Positions 1 through 8,374 of a stretch of DNA of 64,000 nt are shown piece by piece; within the stretch, counting starts at the first letter, position 1; each line of letters begins with the position of its first letter. The translations under genes and the position numbers were made by a program. The notes beneath the pieces were generated by a model. It worked only from the letters and a program-made list of their open reading frames with translations. It did no database searches and was not told the DNA's origin. Source of the DNA: G965202665 sp965243835 (GTDB lineage: Bacteria > Actinomycetota > Acidimicrobiia > Spongiisociales > Spongiisociaceae); the NCBI GenBank assembly GCA_965243835.1, contig OZ251578.1, forward strand, positions 1,426,001 to 1,490,000, read 5' to 3'.

Positions 1-76
1 TGGTCCCGGGGATTTTCGGACGGCTCAGCAGCCCGTTTCCCGCCTTAGCGGGCCGGGGGGAGTAGCCTGGGGGGAA

Positions 77-1432
77 ATGCGGCGGCGTATATTCGGGTTG
101 GAGAGCGAGTTCGGGGTTACTTGCACCTTGCGGGGCCAGCGCCGGCTCAGTCCGGACGAGGTGTCCCGCTACCTGTTCCGCAGCGTGGTGTCCTGGGGGC
201 GTTCCTCCAATGTGTTCCTGGAAAATGGGGCCCGGCTGTATCTGGACGTGGGCAGCCACCCCGAATACGCCACCCCGGAATGCGATGACATCCTGGACCT
301 GGTAGCCCACGACAAGGCGGGGGAGCGGTTGCTGGAGGGGTTGCGGCGCGCCGCGGAACGCAATCTGGCCGAAGAAGGCATCCGCGGGGATATTTACCTG
401 TACAAGAACAATACCGACTCGGTGGGCAACTCCTACGGATGCCACGAGAACTACCTGGTGGGGAGGCAGGACGACTTCGGGCGCATGCTGGACACCCTCA
501 TTCCCTTCCTGGTCACCCGTCAGATTTTCTGCGGGGCGGGCAAACTTTTGCACACCCCCCGGGGGACGATGATGTCCATCTCGCAACGGGCCGAACACAT
601 CTGGGAGGGGGTGTCGTCGGCCACCACCCGCTCGCGTCCGCTGATCAACACCCGCGATGAGCCGCATGCCGACGCGGAACGGTTCCGGCGCCTGCATATC
701 ATCGCCGGGGATTCCAATATGAGCGAGTTCGCCACCTATGTGAAAGTGGGCATCACCGCCGCCATCCTGGAAATGTTGGAGGACCGGGTGGCGTTCCGCG
801 ACTTGACCATGGCCAACCCCGTGCGCGCCATCAGGGATATCAGCCACGACATCACTTGCCGCCGGACGGTGCGTCTCAGCAACGGACGGGAACTGTCGGC
901 TTTGGACGTTCAATGGGAGTACCTGGACCGGGTGATGCGCTACGCCCGCAATCCCGGTTTCTCCCCGCCGGTGGCCAAAGCGGTGGAGATGTGGGAGACG
1001 TTGCTCACCGGCCTGGAAAAAGATCCGCTGTCGCTGAGCCGGGAAGTGGACTGGGTGATTAAATATCATCTGCTGGAGCATTACCGGCAACGGCACGGCC
1101 TGCGGTTGTCCGACCCCCGCATGTCGCTTTTGGATCTCAGCTATCACGACATCAACCTGGACCGCGGCTCCTACTATCTGATGGCCGGCAAGGGATTGCT
1201 GGAGCGGGTGGTCACCGAAACGGCGGTGCGTGCCGCCGTCTCCACTCCCCCCAGGACCACCCGCGCCCGCTTGCGGGGCGAGTTCATCACCGCCGCCAAA
1301 GCCAGCAAACGCGAATACACGGTGGACTGGGTGCACCTGAAGCTGAACGACCAGGCGCAACGGACGGTGCTGTGCAAAGACCCCTTCCTGGCGGTGGACG
1401 AACGGGTGGAACGCCTAATAGCAGGCCTCTGA
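77..1432 (+). CDS. pafA: Pup--protein ligase PafA
   Basis: PafA attaches the prokaryotic ubiquitin-like protein Pup, through its C-terminal glutamate, to substrate lysines in an ATP-dependent reaction, marking proteins for the mycobacterial-type proteasome. The 451-residue protein starts with the family signature (RRRIFGLESEFGVTC) and contains the conserved LDVGSHPEYATPECD stretch that carries the carboxylate-amine ligase active site. Length is normal for PafA. The frame is open to the window's left edge, but the ATG at 77 gives the canonical N-terminus. The Pup and proteasome genes usually upstream would lie outside the window. The partners pafB and pafC are in the window but are separated from pafA by four inserted genes. 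Confidence 0.97.
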   Translation: MRRRIFGLESEFGVTCTLRGQRRLSPDEVSRYLFRSVVSWGRSSNVFLENGARLYLDVGSHPEYATPECDDILDLVAHDKAGERLLEGLRRAAERNLAEEGIRGDIYLYKNNTDSVGNSYGCHENYLVGRQDDFGRMLDTLIPFLVTRQIFCGAGKLLHTPRGTMMSISQRAEHIWEGVSSATTRSRPLINTRDEPHADAERFRRLHIIAGDSNMSEFATYVKVGITAAILEMLEDRVAFRDLTMANPVRAIRDISHDITCRRTVRLSNGRELSALDVQWEYLDRVMRYARNPGFSPPVAKAVEMWETLLTGLEKDPLSLSREVDWVIKYHLLEHYRQRHGLRLSDPRMSLLDLSYHDINLDRGSYYLMAGKGLLERVVTETAVRAAVSTPPRTTRARLRGEFITAAKASKREYTVDWVHLKLNDQAQRTVLCKDPFLAVDERVERLIAGL

Positions 1433-1553
1433 CCCCGCCCTCCGGCTCCCCTCGTCGCATAACTCCCCAACCCTCCTATCCTGGCGCGGTACGGAGGCGC
1501 TCTCCGCAGGCTCCCCGGAGGACAGATGACCCCGACTACAAGGAACCCTCGCG

Positions 1554-2093
1554 ATGCCCTACGACAATGATGCTTACTACGCAACTTTGTTGGAAGTAGC
1601 GCGTCTGGAAAAGGAACAGGAGGAAACCCGCCTTCAAGGTGCGATCAGGACCATCCGGTGGTGGTCGGCGGGCTGTTTAGCTGTGACGACCTTGCATGGA
1701 GCCCTCCCCTTCGGGTTGATGGCAGGATTGGACAGTCGCGTGATCAGGGGAGTGGCTGTCTGCGTTGTGGTTTCCTTATGCGGATGGGCATGGGCGGTGT
1801 GGGGGTCGGTGCGGAGGCTGAAGCCCCGTTCCGCCATAGGCCGGTCGGGGATTTTGCGGAGAGATTATCTACAAGGTAAAACCGTTGACGCAAGGCAGGT
1901 GTTTTTTGAACTGTGGGGGAACCCATACTCCCCGGGGTCCGGAGGAGGATCGGTGGCCTTCAAGGAAAGGGAGGCGAACGAGGCCGATCGTTTCGCCGAG
2001 GAGGTATACCGGATGGTCAGGCGGGCTTGCCTCGTCACCGGAGCGGCGGCGGCAACGTCCCTGGTCATTGTCGTGTTAGGGTTGCTGGTATGA
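1554..2093 (+). CDS. Hypothetical membrane protein
   Basis: I do not recognise a family. The 179-residue product has a charged N-terminal helix (residues about 12-30), two likely membrane segments around residues 35-55 and 63-83, a hydrophilic central part, and a strongly hydrophobic C-terminal segment ending in VIVVLGLLV. An AAGGA-like ribosome site lies about 9 nt before the ATG. Its stop overlaps the ATG of the next gene (ATGA), so it is probably co-transcribed with the two paralogues downstream. It lies between pafA and the ClC gene, where other actinobacteria usually place pafB directly after pafA. Confidence 0.75.
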   Translation: MPYDNDAYYATLLEVARLEKEQEETRLQGAIRTIRWWSAGCLAVTTLHGALPFGLMAGLDSRVIRGVAVCVVVSLCGWAWAVWGSVRRLKPRSAIGRSGILRRDYLQGKTVDARQVFFELWGNPYSPGSGGGSVAFKEREANEADRFAEEVYRMVRRACLVTGAAAATSLVIVVLGLLV

Positions 2094-2857
2094 CCGCCTT
2101 GACCGGCTATGAGGGGATACCTTCCTACGAACAGGTGGCGTATCGCGAGACCAACCGCAAACGGCGGGCGAGGGTGGTAGCGGCGGTGTCGGCTGAGATT
2201 CACCTGCGCGATTCCTTGGGAATGTCCGGACTTAGGGTTTTGATCGCGGGCGACCGCCCCGGCCAGGTCCAGGTGCCAGTGTTTGTTGCGCCCGCCGTTA
2301 GGGATCGGCGCGAGTCGGATTGGACGAGTTGCCGCTTGGAGGAGGCGCCCGGGATCCGGCCGGGGCTGAGGGTGTTCACGGGACGCCTTGAGGAGGAGTG
2401 GCCGGAAGAAATCCCGCAGGGGGAATCGCGGGCCGAGGATATGAGAGTGGGGCAGGAGTTTGGGCGGAGGGCGGAGACAATCGTTGTAGACGAGATGTGC
2501 GCTTCCCTTTACGGGCATTTGCGGGATGATTGGGGCGTGACGGCGGAGCCGCTTCCGTCTGAGGTGGTTCCGCGTATCGAAAAGTGGGCCGGGTCTGACT
2601 CCTTTACGCTCCGTCATCCGGATGCGCCGCGGGTTCGCTTGTCCGAGCCCGTTGGCGATTCCCGCTTTCACGCCGATTTCACATCCGGGTTGCTACCGAC
2701 GGGCGGGGTCATCGTGTGCGATCACTCTTACGGAGGATTAGCGGTGAGCGTGCGCGCTTCATATCCCCGTACCTGGCGGCGGCGAATCAAGTTGGCGGTT
2801 GATTACAGCTGGGCGGTCACCGCGCCGGAGGCCTTCCGGCTTTTCAAGGCCGCCTGA
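2090..2857 (+). CDS. Hypothetical protein, paralogue A of a tandem pair
   Basis: Unrecognised 255-residue protein. The ATG at 2090 overlaps the preceding stop by 4 bp and gives an N-terminus (TGYEGIPSYEQVAYRETNR) that aligns with the following gene, so it is preferred over longer in-frame starts. Both paralogues share a basic N-terminus, a central EEEWPE-type segment, a YGHLRDD motif, a HPDAP.VRLS motif and an almost identical C-terminus (DYSWAVTAPEAFRLF). There is no signal peptide or clear membrane segment. Soluble or peripheral location is inferred, and possible interaction with the membrane protein encoded just upstream is inferred from the overlap only. Confidence 0.75.
   Translation: MTALTGYEGIPSYEQVAYRETNRKRRARVVAAVSAEIHLRDSLGMSGLRVLIAGDRPGQVQVPVFVAPAVRDRRESDWTSCRLEEAPGIRPGLRVFTGRLEEEWPEEIPQGESRAEDMRVGQEFGRRAETIVVDEMCASLYGHLRDDWGVTAEPLPSEVVPRIEKWAGSDSFTLRHPDAPRVRLSEPVGDSRFHADFTSGLLPTGGVIVCDHSYGGLAVSVRASYPRTWRRRIKLAVDYSWAVTAPEAFRLFKAA
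2791..2846 (+). repeat. 56-nt exact direct repeat, first copy (second at 3619-3674)
   Basis: The 3' end of paralogue A at 2791-2846 is identical over 56 nt to the 3' end of paralogue B at 3619-3674. Identity continues for another 12 nt past a single mismatch (A versus C). Elsewhere the two genes are only moderately similar. This points to gene conversion, or to selection on the encoded C-terminus. Confidence 0.9.
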
Positions 2858-2866
2858 AAAACGGCT

Positions 2867-3685
2867 GTGCTGACTGCCTCGGAGCGGGAGCGTTCCTACG
2901 ACCAGATCGGGGTTCGCGACAACAACCGTCGCCGACGGGCGGGTATCGCCGCCATGGTGTCGGCCGCGTACCACCTGCGGTTTTTGGAGGCGTTGCCCGG
3001 GATCCGGGTGAAAGCCGCCGAAGGGGAACCCGATGCGGTGGAGATAACGGTGCGTACGCCGCCGGGGCTTCCGCATGCTCCCTCCGGCGGCCAAACGGAA
3101 GGGAGGGGGCTGGGCGGCTTGGATCAGGCGCCGCCGGGCTGGACGAGATGCCTTCTGAACGAGGTTCCATCGTACTGGCCGGGCGCCAGGGTGTTCCGGG
3201 GACGAGTGGAGGAGGAGTGGCCCGAGGGGTTGCCGCCGGGAGAGTCCCGCCCTGCGGATATGCAATGGGGGCGAAAGGTCGGCCGGCGGGCGGAACGAAG
3301 AATGGCGGATGATGTGTTTTCTTCCCTCTACGGACATCTGCGGGACGATCTAGGCCGGGCGGCGGCGGCTCTTCCATCCGCTGTCATACCGCGCGCCGAA
3401 CGGTGGACGGCCACTTCTTCCCTGATCATTCGCCACCCGGACGCGCCCGAGGTTCGCTTGTCCGATCTTTCCGGCGAAGTTCCCCTACATTCCCACTCCG
3501 ACATGGTTTCTGATTTGTTGCCGCGGGGAGGGATCATCGCGTGCGAAGACGCCGTCGGCGGATTGGCGGCGGGGGTGAGGGTCGCCTATTCCCGTTTTCC
3601 AAGGCGGCGGCGGATCAGGTTGGCGGTTGATTACAGCTGGGCGGTCACCGCGCCGGAGGCCTTCCGGCTTTTCACGGCCGCCTGA
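2867..3685 (+). CDS. Hypothetical protein, paralogue B of a tandem pair
   Basis: A 272-residue paralogue of the preceding gene, read from a GTG nine bases after its stop. It shares the same motif order (basic N-terminus, EEEWPEG, YGHLRDD, HPDAPEVRLS) and the same C-terminal 19 residues apart from one change. The middle of the protein has diverged and includes an insertion of about 15 residues near residue 75. Function is not known. The two copies and the upstream membrane protein form a small cassette. The very high identity limited to the 3' end suggests recent gene conversion rather than recent whole-gene duplication. Confidence 0.75.
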   Translation: MLTASERERSYDQIGVRDNNRRRRAGIAAMVSAAYHLRFLEALPGIRVKAAEGEPDAVEITVRTPPGLPHAPSGGQTEGRGLGGLDQAPPGWTRCLLNEVPSYWPGARVFRGRVEEEWPEGLPPGESRPADMQWGRKVGRRAERRMADDVFSSLYGHLRDDLGRAAAALPSAVIPRAERWTATSSLIIRHPDAPEVRLSDLSGEVPLHSHSDMVSDLLPRGGIIACEDAVGGLAAGVRVAYSRFPRRRRIRLAVDYSWAVTAPEAFRLFTAA

Positions 3686-3773
3686 AACCGCTTTGCCCTC
3701 CCCGGCGCGGAGGCGGTTAATCTAGGGGTGTTCCAACCGCGAAGGACGGCTCATTCGGAAAATCATCAAAACC

Positions 3774-5753
3774 GTGCTCGTTCCCGGCAGCGCCACCGCG
3801 CTGTTGGTCTTGTCGGTGGTGGTCGGCATTGCGGTGGGGGTGGGGGCTTCCGCTCTCATCTACCTGCTGGAGACGATGTCCGAATGGCTGGATTCCCTCA
3901 CCGCCTCCGGGCGGCTGGTTCCCTTGGCCCTCGTCCCGCTGGGACTGACCGCCGCCTGGCTGATCACCCGCCGTCTGGCTCCGGAGGCGGCCGGGGACGG
4001 GGTGCCGGAAACCCTTACCGCCCTGGGGCTGGACCGCGGGCTCATCCGGGGCCGGGTGGCCCCGGTAAAGGGCATCGCCACCGCCCTCACCGTAGGGCTG
4101 GGGGGCAGCGCCGGGCGGGAGGGCCCGATGGTGCACATCGGCGGGTCGCTGGGGTCCTTGGCCGCCCGCTGGTTCGGCCTGGGGGAAGACCAGGTGCGCA
4201 GTCTGGTGGCGGCCGGGGCGGGGGCGGGAATCGGGGCTTCGTTCAACGCCCCCATCGCCGGCATGTTGTTCGCCATCGAAATCCTGTTGCGCAACTTCTC
4301 CATCCGCCACATTTCCTCGGTGGTGGTGTGTTCGGTGTCGGCCGCGGTGACCACCCACTCCATCGTGGGGGAGGATCTGCTGTTGCAGGCCGACTCCTTC
4401 GGCCTGCAAGACCCCCGGGAACTGTTTCTGTACGCGGCTTTGGGGTTGCTGGCGCCGGTGGCGGGATGGGCGCTGCTCAAACTCACTTCCTGGCTGGAAG
4501 ACCTGAAACTGTTCCGCCCCTCCCGGTGGACCACCCCGGTGTTGGCCGGATTGATCATCGGCGGAGTGGGGGTGTTCGAGCCCCGGTTGCTGTCCAGCGG
4601 CCAACAGCTGGTGGCGGAGCTGGTGCGCATCGAACCGGAAGCGGGGGCGTGGTGGGCGTTGGGACTGTTGGCGGCGGGCAAGATATTCACTTCCTCGGTC
4701 ACGTTTGCGGGGCGGGGCTCGGGCGGGGCGTTTATGCCCAGCCTGTTCATCGGGGCCGCCTTGGGAGCCGCCTTCGCCCACCTGGTGGACGGAGTTTGGA
4801 ACTTGTCCGTCCTGCAACCGGGGGCGTTCGCGGTGGTGGGCATGGCGGCTTCCTTTGCGGCCTTGGCCCGGGCCCCGTTGACGGCCGTTCTCATCGTATT
4901 TGAAATAACCGGCGACTACGGGCTGGTGCTTCCCCTGATGCTGGCCGCTTCCCTGGCCACCCTGCTGGGGGATCGCCTGCACAAAGAGGGGGTTTACACC
5001 TACGGACTGGTCAAGAAAGGCATTCATCTGGCCCGGCGCCCGGAAGTGGACGTTCTGGACACGATTACGGTGGGCGAGGTGATGAGCACCGATTTCACCG
5101 CCGTCGACTCCGCTATGTCCACCGCCGAACTGCAGGGAATATTCGACCATCGCCGCAGCCACGGAGTGGGGGTGGTGGAGGACGGGCGCCTGGTGGGGAT
5201 GGTCACCGTCACCGACATCATCCGGGCGGAAGGCCCGAGCGACTCCATTCTGGTGAAGGACGCAATGAGCCGCAACCCGGTTACGGTCACCGCCGGGTCG
5301 GCCGTGTCCTCGGCTATGGAAAGAATGGCCCGGCTGGGGGTGGGCAGGTTGCCGGTGATGGCCGAGGACGATCCGGAGCGGCCGGTCGGGATGTTCCGCC
5401 GGGAGGACGCGGTGACCGCCTATCAGCGGGCTTTGGCGGCGGAGGTGAGCGGGCAGCGGCAGACGCAACGGTTGCGGGCCCGCATGTTGCCCGGGGCCGA
5501 TTTCTTCGAATACCATGTGGCGGAGGGAGGAGGCTTGGCGGGCAAGAAAGTGCGGGAGGTGTCCTGGCCCGAAGGATGCACGGTGGTGTCCATCCAACGG
5601 GGGGCGGCGGTGTTCGTGCCCACCGGCGACACCGGTTTGGAACCGGGCGACATGCTGACCGTTTACGGGACCACCGGCGGCCGGCGCCGTTTGCGGGAGC
5701 GGGCGGAAGCCGAGGGGGGGCCGCCTCCGGATCCGCCGCCCGGGTACCGGTAA
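3774..5753 (+). CDS. ClC-type chloride channel/transporter with CBS pair and RCK_C domain
   Basis: A 659-residue membrane transporter of the ClC family. The three anion-site motifs are visible: GDGVPE (variant of GSGIP, near residue 77), GREGP with the gating glutamate (near 116) and GGAFMP (GxFxP, near 322). After about 11 hydrophobic segments come two CBS domains (about 432-550), which usually bind adenine nucleotides, and a C-terminal RCK_C/TrkA-C-like domain (about 565-640). The GTG at 3774 has a weak ribosome site; the stop-bounded frame begins at 3726, and an ATT at 3753 preceded by AAGGA is an alternative. Anion/proton exchange is likely but ion specificity cannot be read from sequence. 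Confidence 0.92.
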   Translation: MLVPGSATALLVLSVVVGIAVGVGASALIYLLETMSEWLDSLTASGRLVPLALVPLGLTAAWLITRRLAPEAAGDGVPETLTALGLDRGLIRGRVAPVKGIATALTVGLGGSAGREGPMVHIGGSLGSLAARWFGLGEDQVRSLVAAGAGAGIGASFNAPIAGMLFAIEILLRNFSIRHISSVVVCSVSAAVTTHSIVGEDLLLQADSFGLQDPRELFLYAALGLLAPVAGWALLKLTSWLEDLKLFRPSRWTTPVLAGLIIGGVGVFEPRLLSSGQQLVAELVRIEPEAGAWWALGLLAAGKIFTSSVTFAGRGSGGAFMPSLFIGAALGAAFAHLVDGVWNLSVLQPGAFAVVGMAASFAALARAPLTAVLIVFEITGDYGLVLPLMLAASLATLLGDRLHKEGVYTYGLVKKGIHLARRPEVDVLDTITVGEVMSTDFTAVDSAMSTAELQGIFDHRRSHGVGVVEDGRLVGMVTVTDIIRAEGPSDSILVKDAMSRNPVTVTAGSAVSSAMERMARLGVGRLPVMAEDDPERPVGMFRREDAVTAYQRALAAEVSGQRQTQRLRARMLPGADFFEYHVAEGGGLAGKKVREVSWPEGCTVVSIQRGAAVFVPTGDTGLEPGDMLTVYGTTGGRRRLRERAEAEGGPPPDPPPGYR

Positions 5754-5813
5754 CGGCCGGCCGCGGCGCCCCTTGGCGCGGGTCGGGCGGAGGTTGTCGT
5801 AAACTGGACCGCT

Positions 5814-6737
5814 ATGTCACGGGTCATTGAGCGTTACATAAACCTGCTGTCGTGCCTGGCCGCGGCCCGCCGTCCGCTCACCATCGACGAAATCCGCGAG
5901 CAGGTGGTGGATTACGACCAGGACTCCCGCGAGAGTTTCCGACGCATGTTCGAACGCGACAAGGACACCTTGCGCAACATGGGGATCGCCTTGGAACTGC
6001 GTCCCGTGGACGCCTGGGAGGTCGAGGATGGCTACGCGCTGGCGGAGGACGCCGGGCCGGTGGAAGCCGGGCTGACCAGCGAGGAGCACGCCGCCTTGGC
6101 GGTGGCCATGCAGATGGTGCATGTGGGAGGCGGGCAGGTGGGGGCGGACGGGCTGTTCAAACTGGGGGGGATGCCCATGTTGGATTCCGCCCCCCCGCAA
6201 GTGGCCGACCTGGGGATGGACCCGGATACGCTGTCCCGCATTCTGCGGGCGGTGCGGGAGCGGCGCCGTCTGACGTTCGACTACCGGGGGGTGCGGCGCA
6301 TCGCCGAACCGTACGGTTTGGCGTTCCTGCGGGGCAACGGCTACCTGGTGGCGACGGAGATGGACCAGGATCGTCCCAAAAACTTCCGCATCTCCCGCAT
6401 CCAGGAAGCGGAGGCGGGGGAGGATGCGGGGGTTTTCGTCCGTCCGCCCGGGATTTCCCTGCGGGACGTTGAAACCTTCGGGAAATGGGAACAAGGCCCG
6501 GAGCGGATCCGGGCCCGGGTGCGCTGGAACCCGGAGGCGGCATGGCTGGCCGCCCGCCGCCTGCCGGACGGGGACGGGTTGACGGAACTGCCGGACGGCG
6601 GGGCGGTGACGGAAATGACGGTGGGCGACCCGGCGCATTTCCTGAACTGGATTCTCGAGTTCGGTCCGCTGGCGGAAATCCTAGAACCCCCGGAGTTGCG
6701 GGCCGATTTCATCGCCAAAGTGAAAGGGGCGGGATGA
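5814..6737 (+). CDS. pafB: WYL-domain regulator PafB
   Basis: A 307-residue protein with an N-terminal helix-turn-helix (ERYINLLSCLAAARRPLTID, near residues 4-23) and a C-terminal WYL-like domain in which the motif reads GYL (near residue 178). Family knowledge: PafB and PafC together activate the LexA/RecA-independent DNA-damage response in mycobacteria. Its stop overlaps the ATG of pafC by 4 bp, which supports co-expression and a PafBC complex. A TAAACT box (5800-5805) lies 8 nt before the ATG with no ribosome site between, compatible with leaderless transcription. Confidence 0.9.
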   Translation: MSRVIERYINLLSCLAAARRPLTIDEIREQVVDYDQDSRESFRRMFERDKDTLRNMGIALELRPVDAWEVEDGYALAEDAGPVEAGLTSEEHAALAVAMQMVHVGGGQVGADGLFKLGGMPMLDSAPPQVADLGMDPDTLSRILRAVRERRRLTFDYRGVRRIAEPYGLAFLRGNGYLVATEMDQDRPKNFRISRIQEAEAGEDAGVFVRPPGISLRDVETFGKWEQGPERIRARVRWNPEAAWLAARRLPDGDGLTELPDGGAVTEMTVGDPAHFLNWILEFGPLAEILEPPELRADFIAKVKGAG

Positions 6738-7666
6738 TCTCCGACGCCACCCTGCGCCGTCTGCAACGCATACTGTCGTTGCTTGCCTGGTGGCACGCCA
6801 ACCCCTATCCCGCACCGGAGGAGGTGGTGCGCCGCTTCGGCTACCGGGACGAAGAGGAACTGGCGAAGGACATGTGGTTGCTGTCAATGTGCGGGCCGCC
6901 CGGCCATTACCCGCATGAGATGATATGGGCCCAATCCGAGGACGGGGTGGTGGTTTTGGAACAGGCCGAACAGTTCGCGGCCCCCATGCACCTGCGGCAC
7001 ATTGAAGCCTTGGCGTTGTTGGCGGCCGGCAAGTCGGCGGTGGGGGCCGGCGCCGCTTCTCCCGCTTTGGAGCGGGCGGTGGCGAAACTGGCCCGGGCCC
7101 TGCCCGGTTTGGACGATGCGCTGGTGGCCGAGTTGCCCGCCGCGCCCGAGGCGGTTCCGCTCCTGCAGCAGGCGGTCGCCGACCGGCGGGCGGCGAAGAT
7201 CGCCTACCTGTCGCTGCACGGCAACCGGGAAACCTCCCGCGTGGTGGAGCCGTGGGCGGTGACCGCGCATGACGACCATTGGTATCTGACCGCCTTCTGC
7301 CGCCGGGCCGGGGACCGCCGGGTGTTCCGGGCGGACCGCATCCGGGAGGCGACGGTCACCGACATGGGTTTCGCCCCGCCCGATCCGCTCCCTCCGGTAG
7401 GACCGCAGTTCGCCCCCGACGAGGACTGCGTGTACGCGGTTATCGGGTTGCGCCCCGCCGCCCGCTGGGTGGCCTCCTACTATCCGACGGAGGCGCTGTC
7501 CGAGGAGCCGGAGGAGATGGTGATCCGCTTCGCCGCCGCCTACCCCCGGGTTCCGGCCCGCCTGCTGATCAGGCTGGGATCCGACGCCCGCCTGCTGGAA
7601 GGAAAGGAGGTGCGGGAGGAAAGGGAGAGGTTGCGGGCGGAGATCCTGGCCCGCTACGGGGAGTGA
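6734..7666 (+). CDS. pafC: WYL-domain regulator PafC
   Basis: A 310-residue partner of PafB. The start is the ATG at 6734 that overlaps the pafB stop. An N-terminal winged-helix-like region is followed by a WYL domain with the literal W-Y-L triplet (near residue 183, in HWYLTAFCRR) and the downstream arginines expected of the ligand-binding fold (RVFRADRI). It should act with PafB as a transcriptional activator of DNA-damage genes and is not needed for pupylation itself. The tat genes follow, an order also found in mycobacteria. Confidence 0.9.
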   Translation: MISDATLRRLQRILSLLAWWHANPYPAPEEVVRRFGYRDEEELAKDMWLLSMCGPPGHYPHEMIWAQSEDGVVVLEQAEQFAAPMHLRHIEALALLAAGKSAVGAGAASPALERAVAKLARALPGLDDALVAELPAAPEAVPLLQQAVADRRAAKIAYLSLHGNRETSRVVEPWAVTAHDDHWYLTAFCRRAGDRRVFRADRIREATVTDMGFAPPDPLPPVGPQFAPDEDCVYAVIGLRPAARWVASYYPTEALSEEPEEMVIRFAAAYPRVPARLLIRLGSDARLLEGKEVREERERLRAEILARYGE

Positions 7667-7727
7667 AATGACGGCGCCGACGGGGGAGGGTCGGTAGTCC
7701 GGCCCGGCGAGGCTGTACTATTCCCCT

Positions 7728-8285
7728 ATGTTTCAATCCCTCAGCGCCACCGAAATTCTCACCATCGCCGTGGTGGCCCTGATCGTGATCGGGCCCCGTC
7801 ATCTGCCGGGCATCGCCCGCCGCATCGGACGGTATCTGGGGGAGATAAAACGGGTGGCGGCCGGTTTCAGGGACGATCTGGAACGGGAAGTGGGTCCCAT
7901 CAAGGAACCGTTGCGGGATTTGAAAGAAGCGGGAGCGGAAGTGTCCAAACCGCTGGGGGATGTGCGCCGCAGCCTGGACGAGGCGGCCTCCGCCGCCAAA
8001 AAACGGCCGGCGGCCGACCGGGGGAAACCGGGGGAAGGCGGCGGCGACCGGAAGGACGGGGGGAAAGTGCGCTGGGTGGGGCCGGAGCCGAAAACCGGGG
8101 TTTCCCCGGACCAGGCCTGGGAGGGGGTGAACGACCCCGTTCCGCCGGGGATCGCCGTCTCGTCCTCCGGCCTCCCCGCCGATGATCCCGTTCCGCCGTC
8201 CCCGGTTGATTCGCCGGCCGACCCTCCGGCCCCGTTGGACGGAGCAGTCCCGGCGGGAACCGACGAAGCGAAGGAGGGGGAATGA
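7728..8285 (+). CDS. Sec-independent translocase subunit TatA/TatB (TatB-like)
   Basis: A 185-residue single-span protein. The N-terminal helix contains an acidic residue at position 9 and ends in VIGPRHLP, followed by an amphipathic helix and a long Pro/Asp-rich tail. The GP-LP hinge and the absence of a phenylalanine-glycine pair resemble TatB more than TatA. It would help recruit folded twin-arginine precursors to the TatC complex encoded next. A TACTAT box at 7716-7721 lies six bases before the ATG, indicating a leaderless mRNA. No second TatA-type gene is in the window. Confidence 0.9.
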   Translation: MFQSLSATEILTIAVVALIVIGPRHLPGIARRIGRYLGEIKRVAAGFRDDLEREVGPIKEPLRDLKEAGAEVSKPLGDVRRSLDEAASAAKKRPAADRGKPGEGGGDRKDGGKVRWVGPEPKTGVSPDQAWEGVNDPVPPGIAVSSSGLPADDPVPPSPVDSPADPPAPLDGAVPAGTDEAKEGE

Positions 8286-8374
8286 CGGAGGCGGCGGACC
8301 CGTTCCGCAATTCCCCGGCGGGCGGGCGCGATGAAACGGGCCCGGTTGCGGCCGGCGATGGCTGAGAGGCGCCG

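Noticed and set aside
3717..5597. Long minus-strand open frame opposite the ClC gene
   Set aside because: It mirrors a high-GC gene on the plus strand, is His/Gln/Pro-rich without domains, and the plus strand has clear ClC motifs.
8282..8374. Short frame between the tatB-like gene and tatC
   Set aside because: 27 codons, no ribosome site and no conserved composition.
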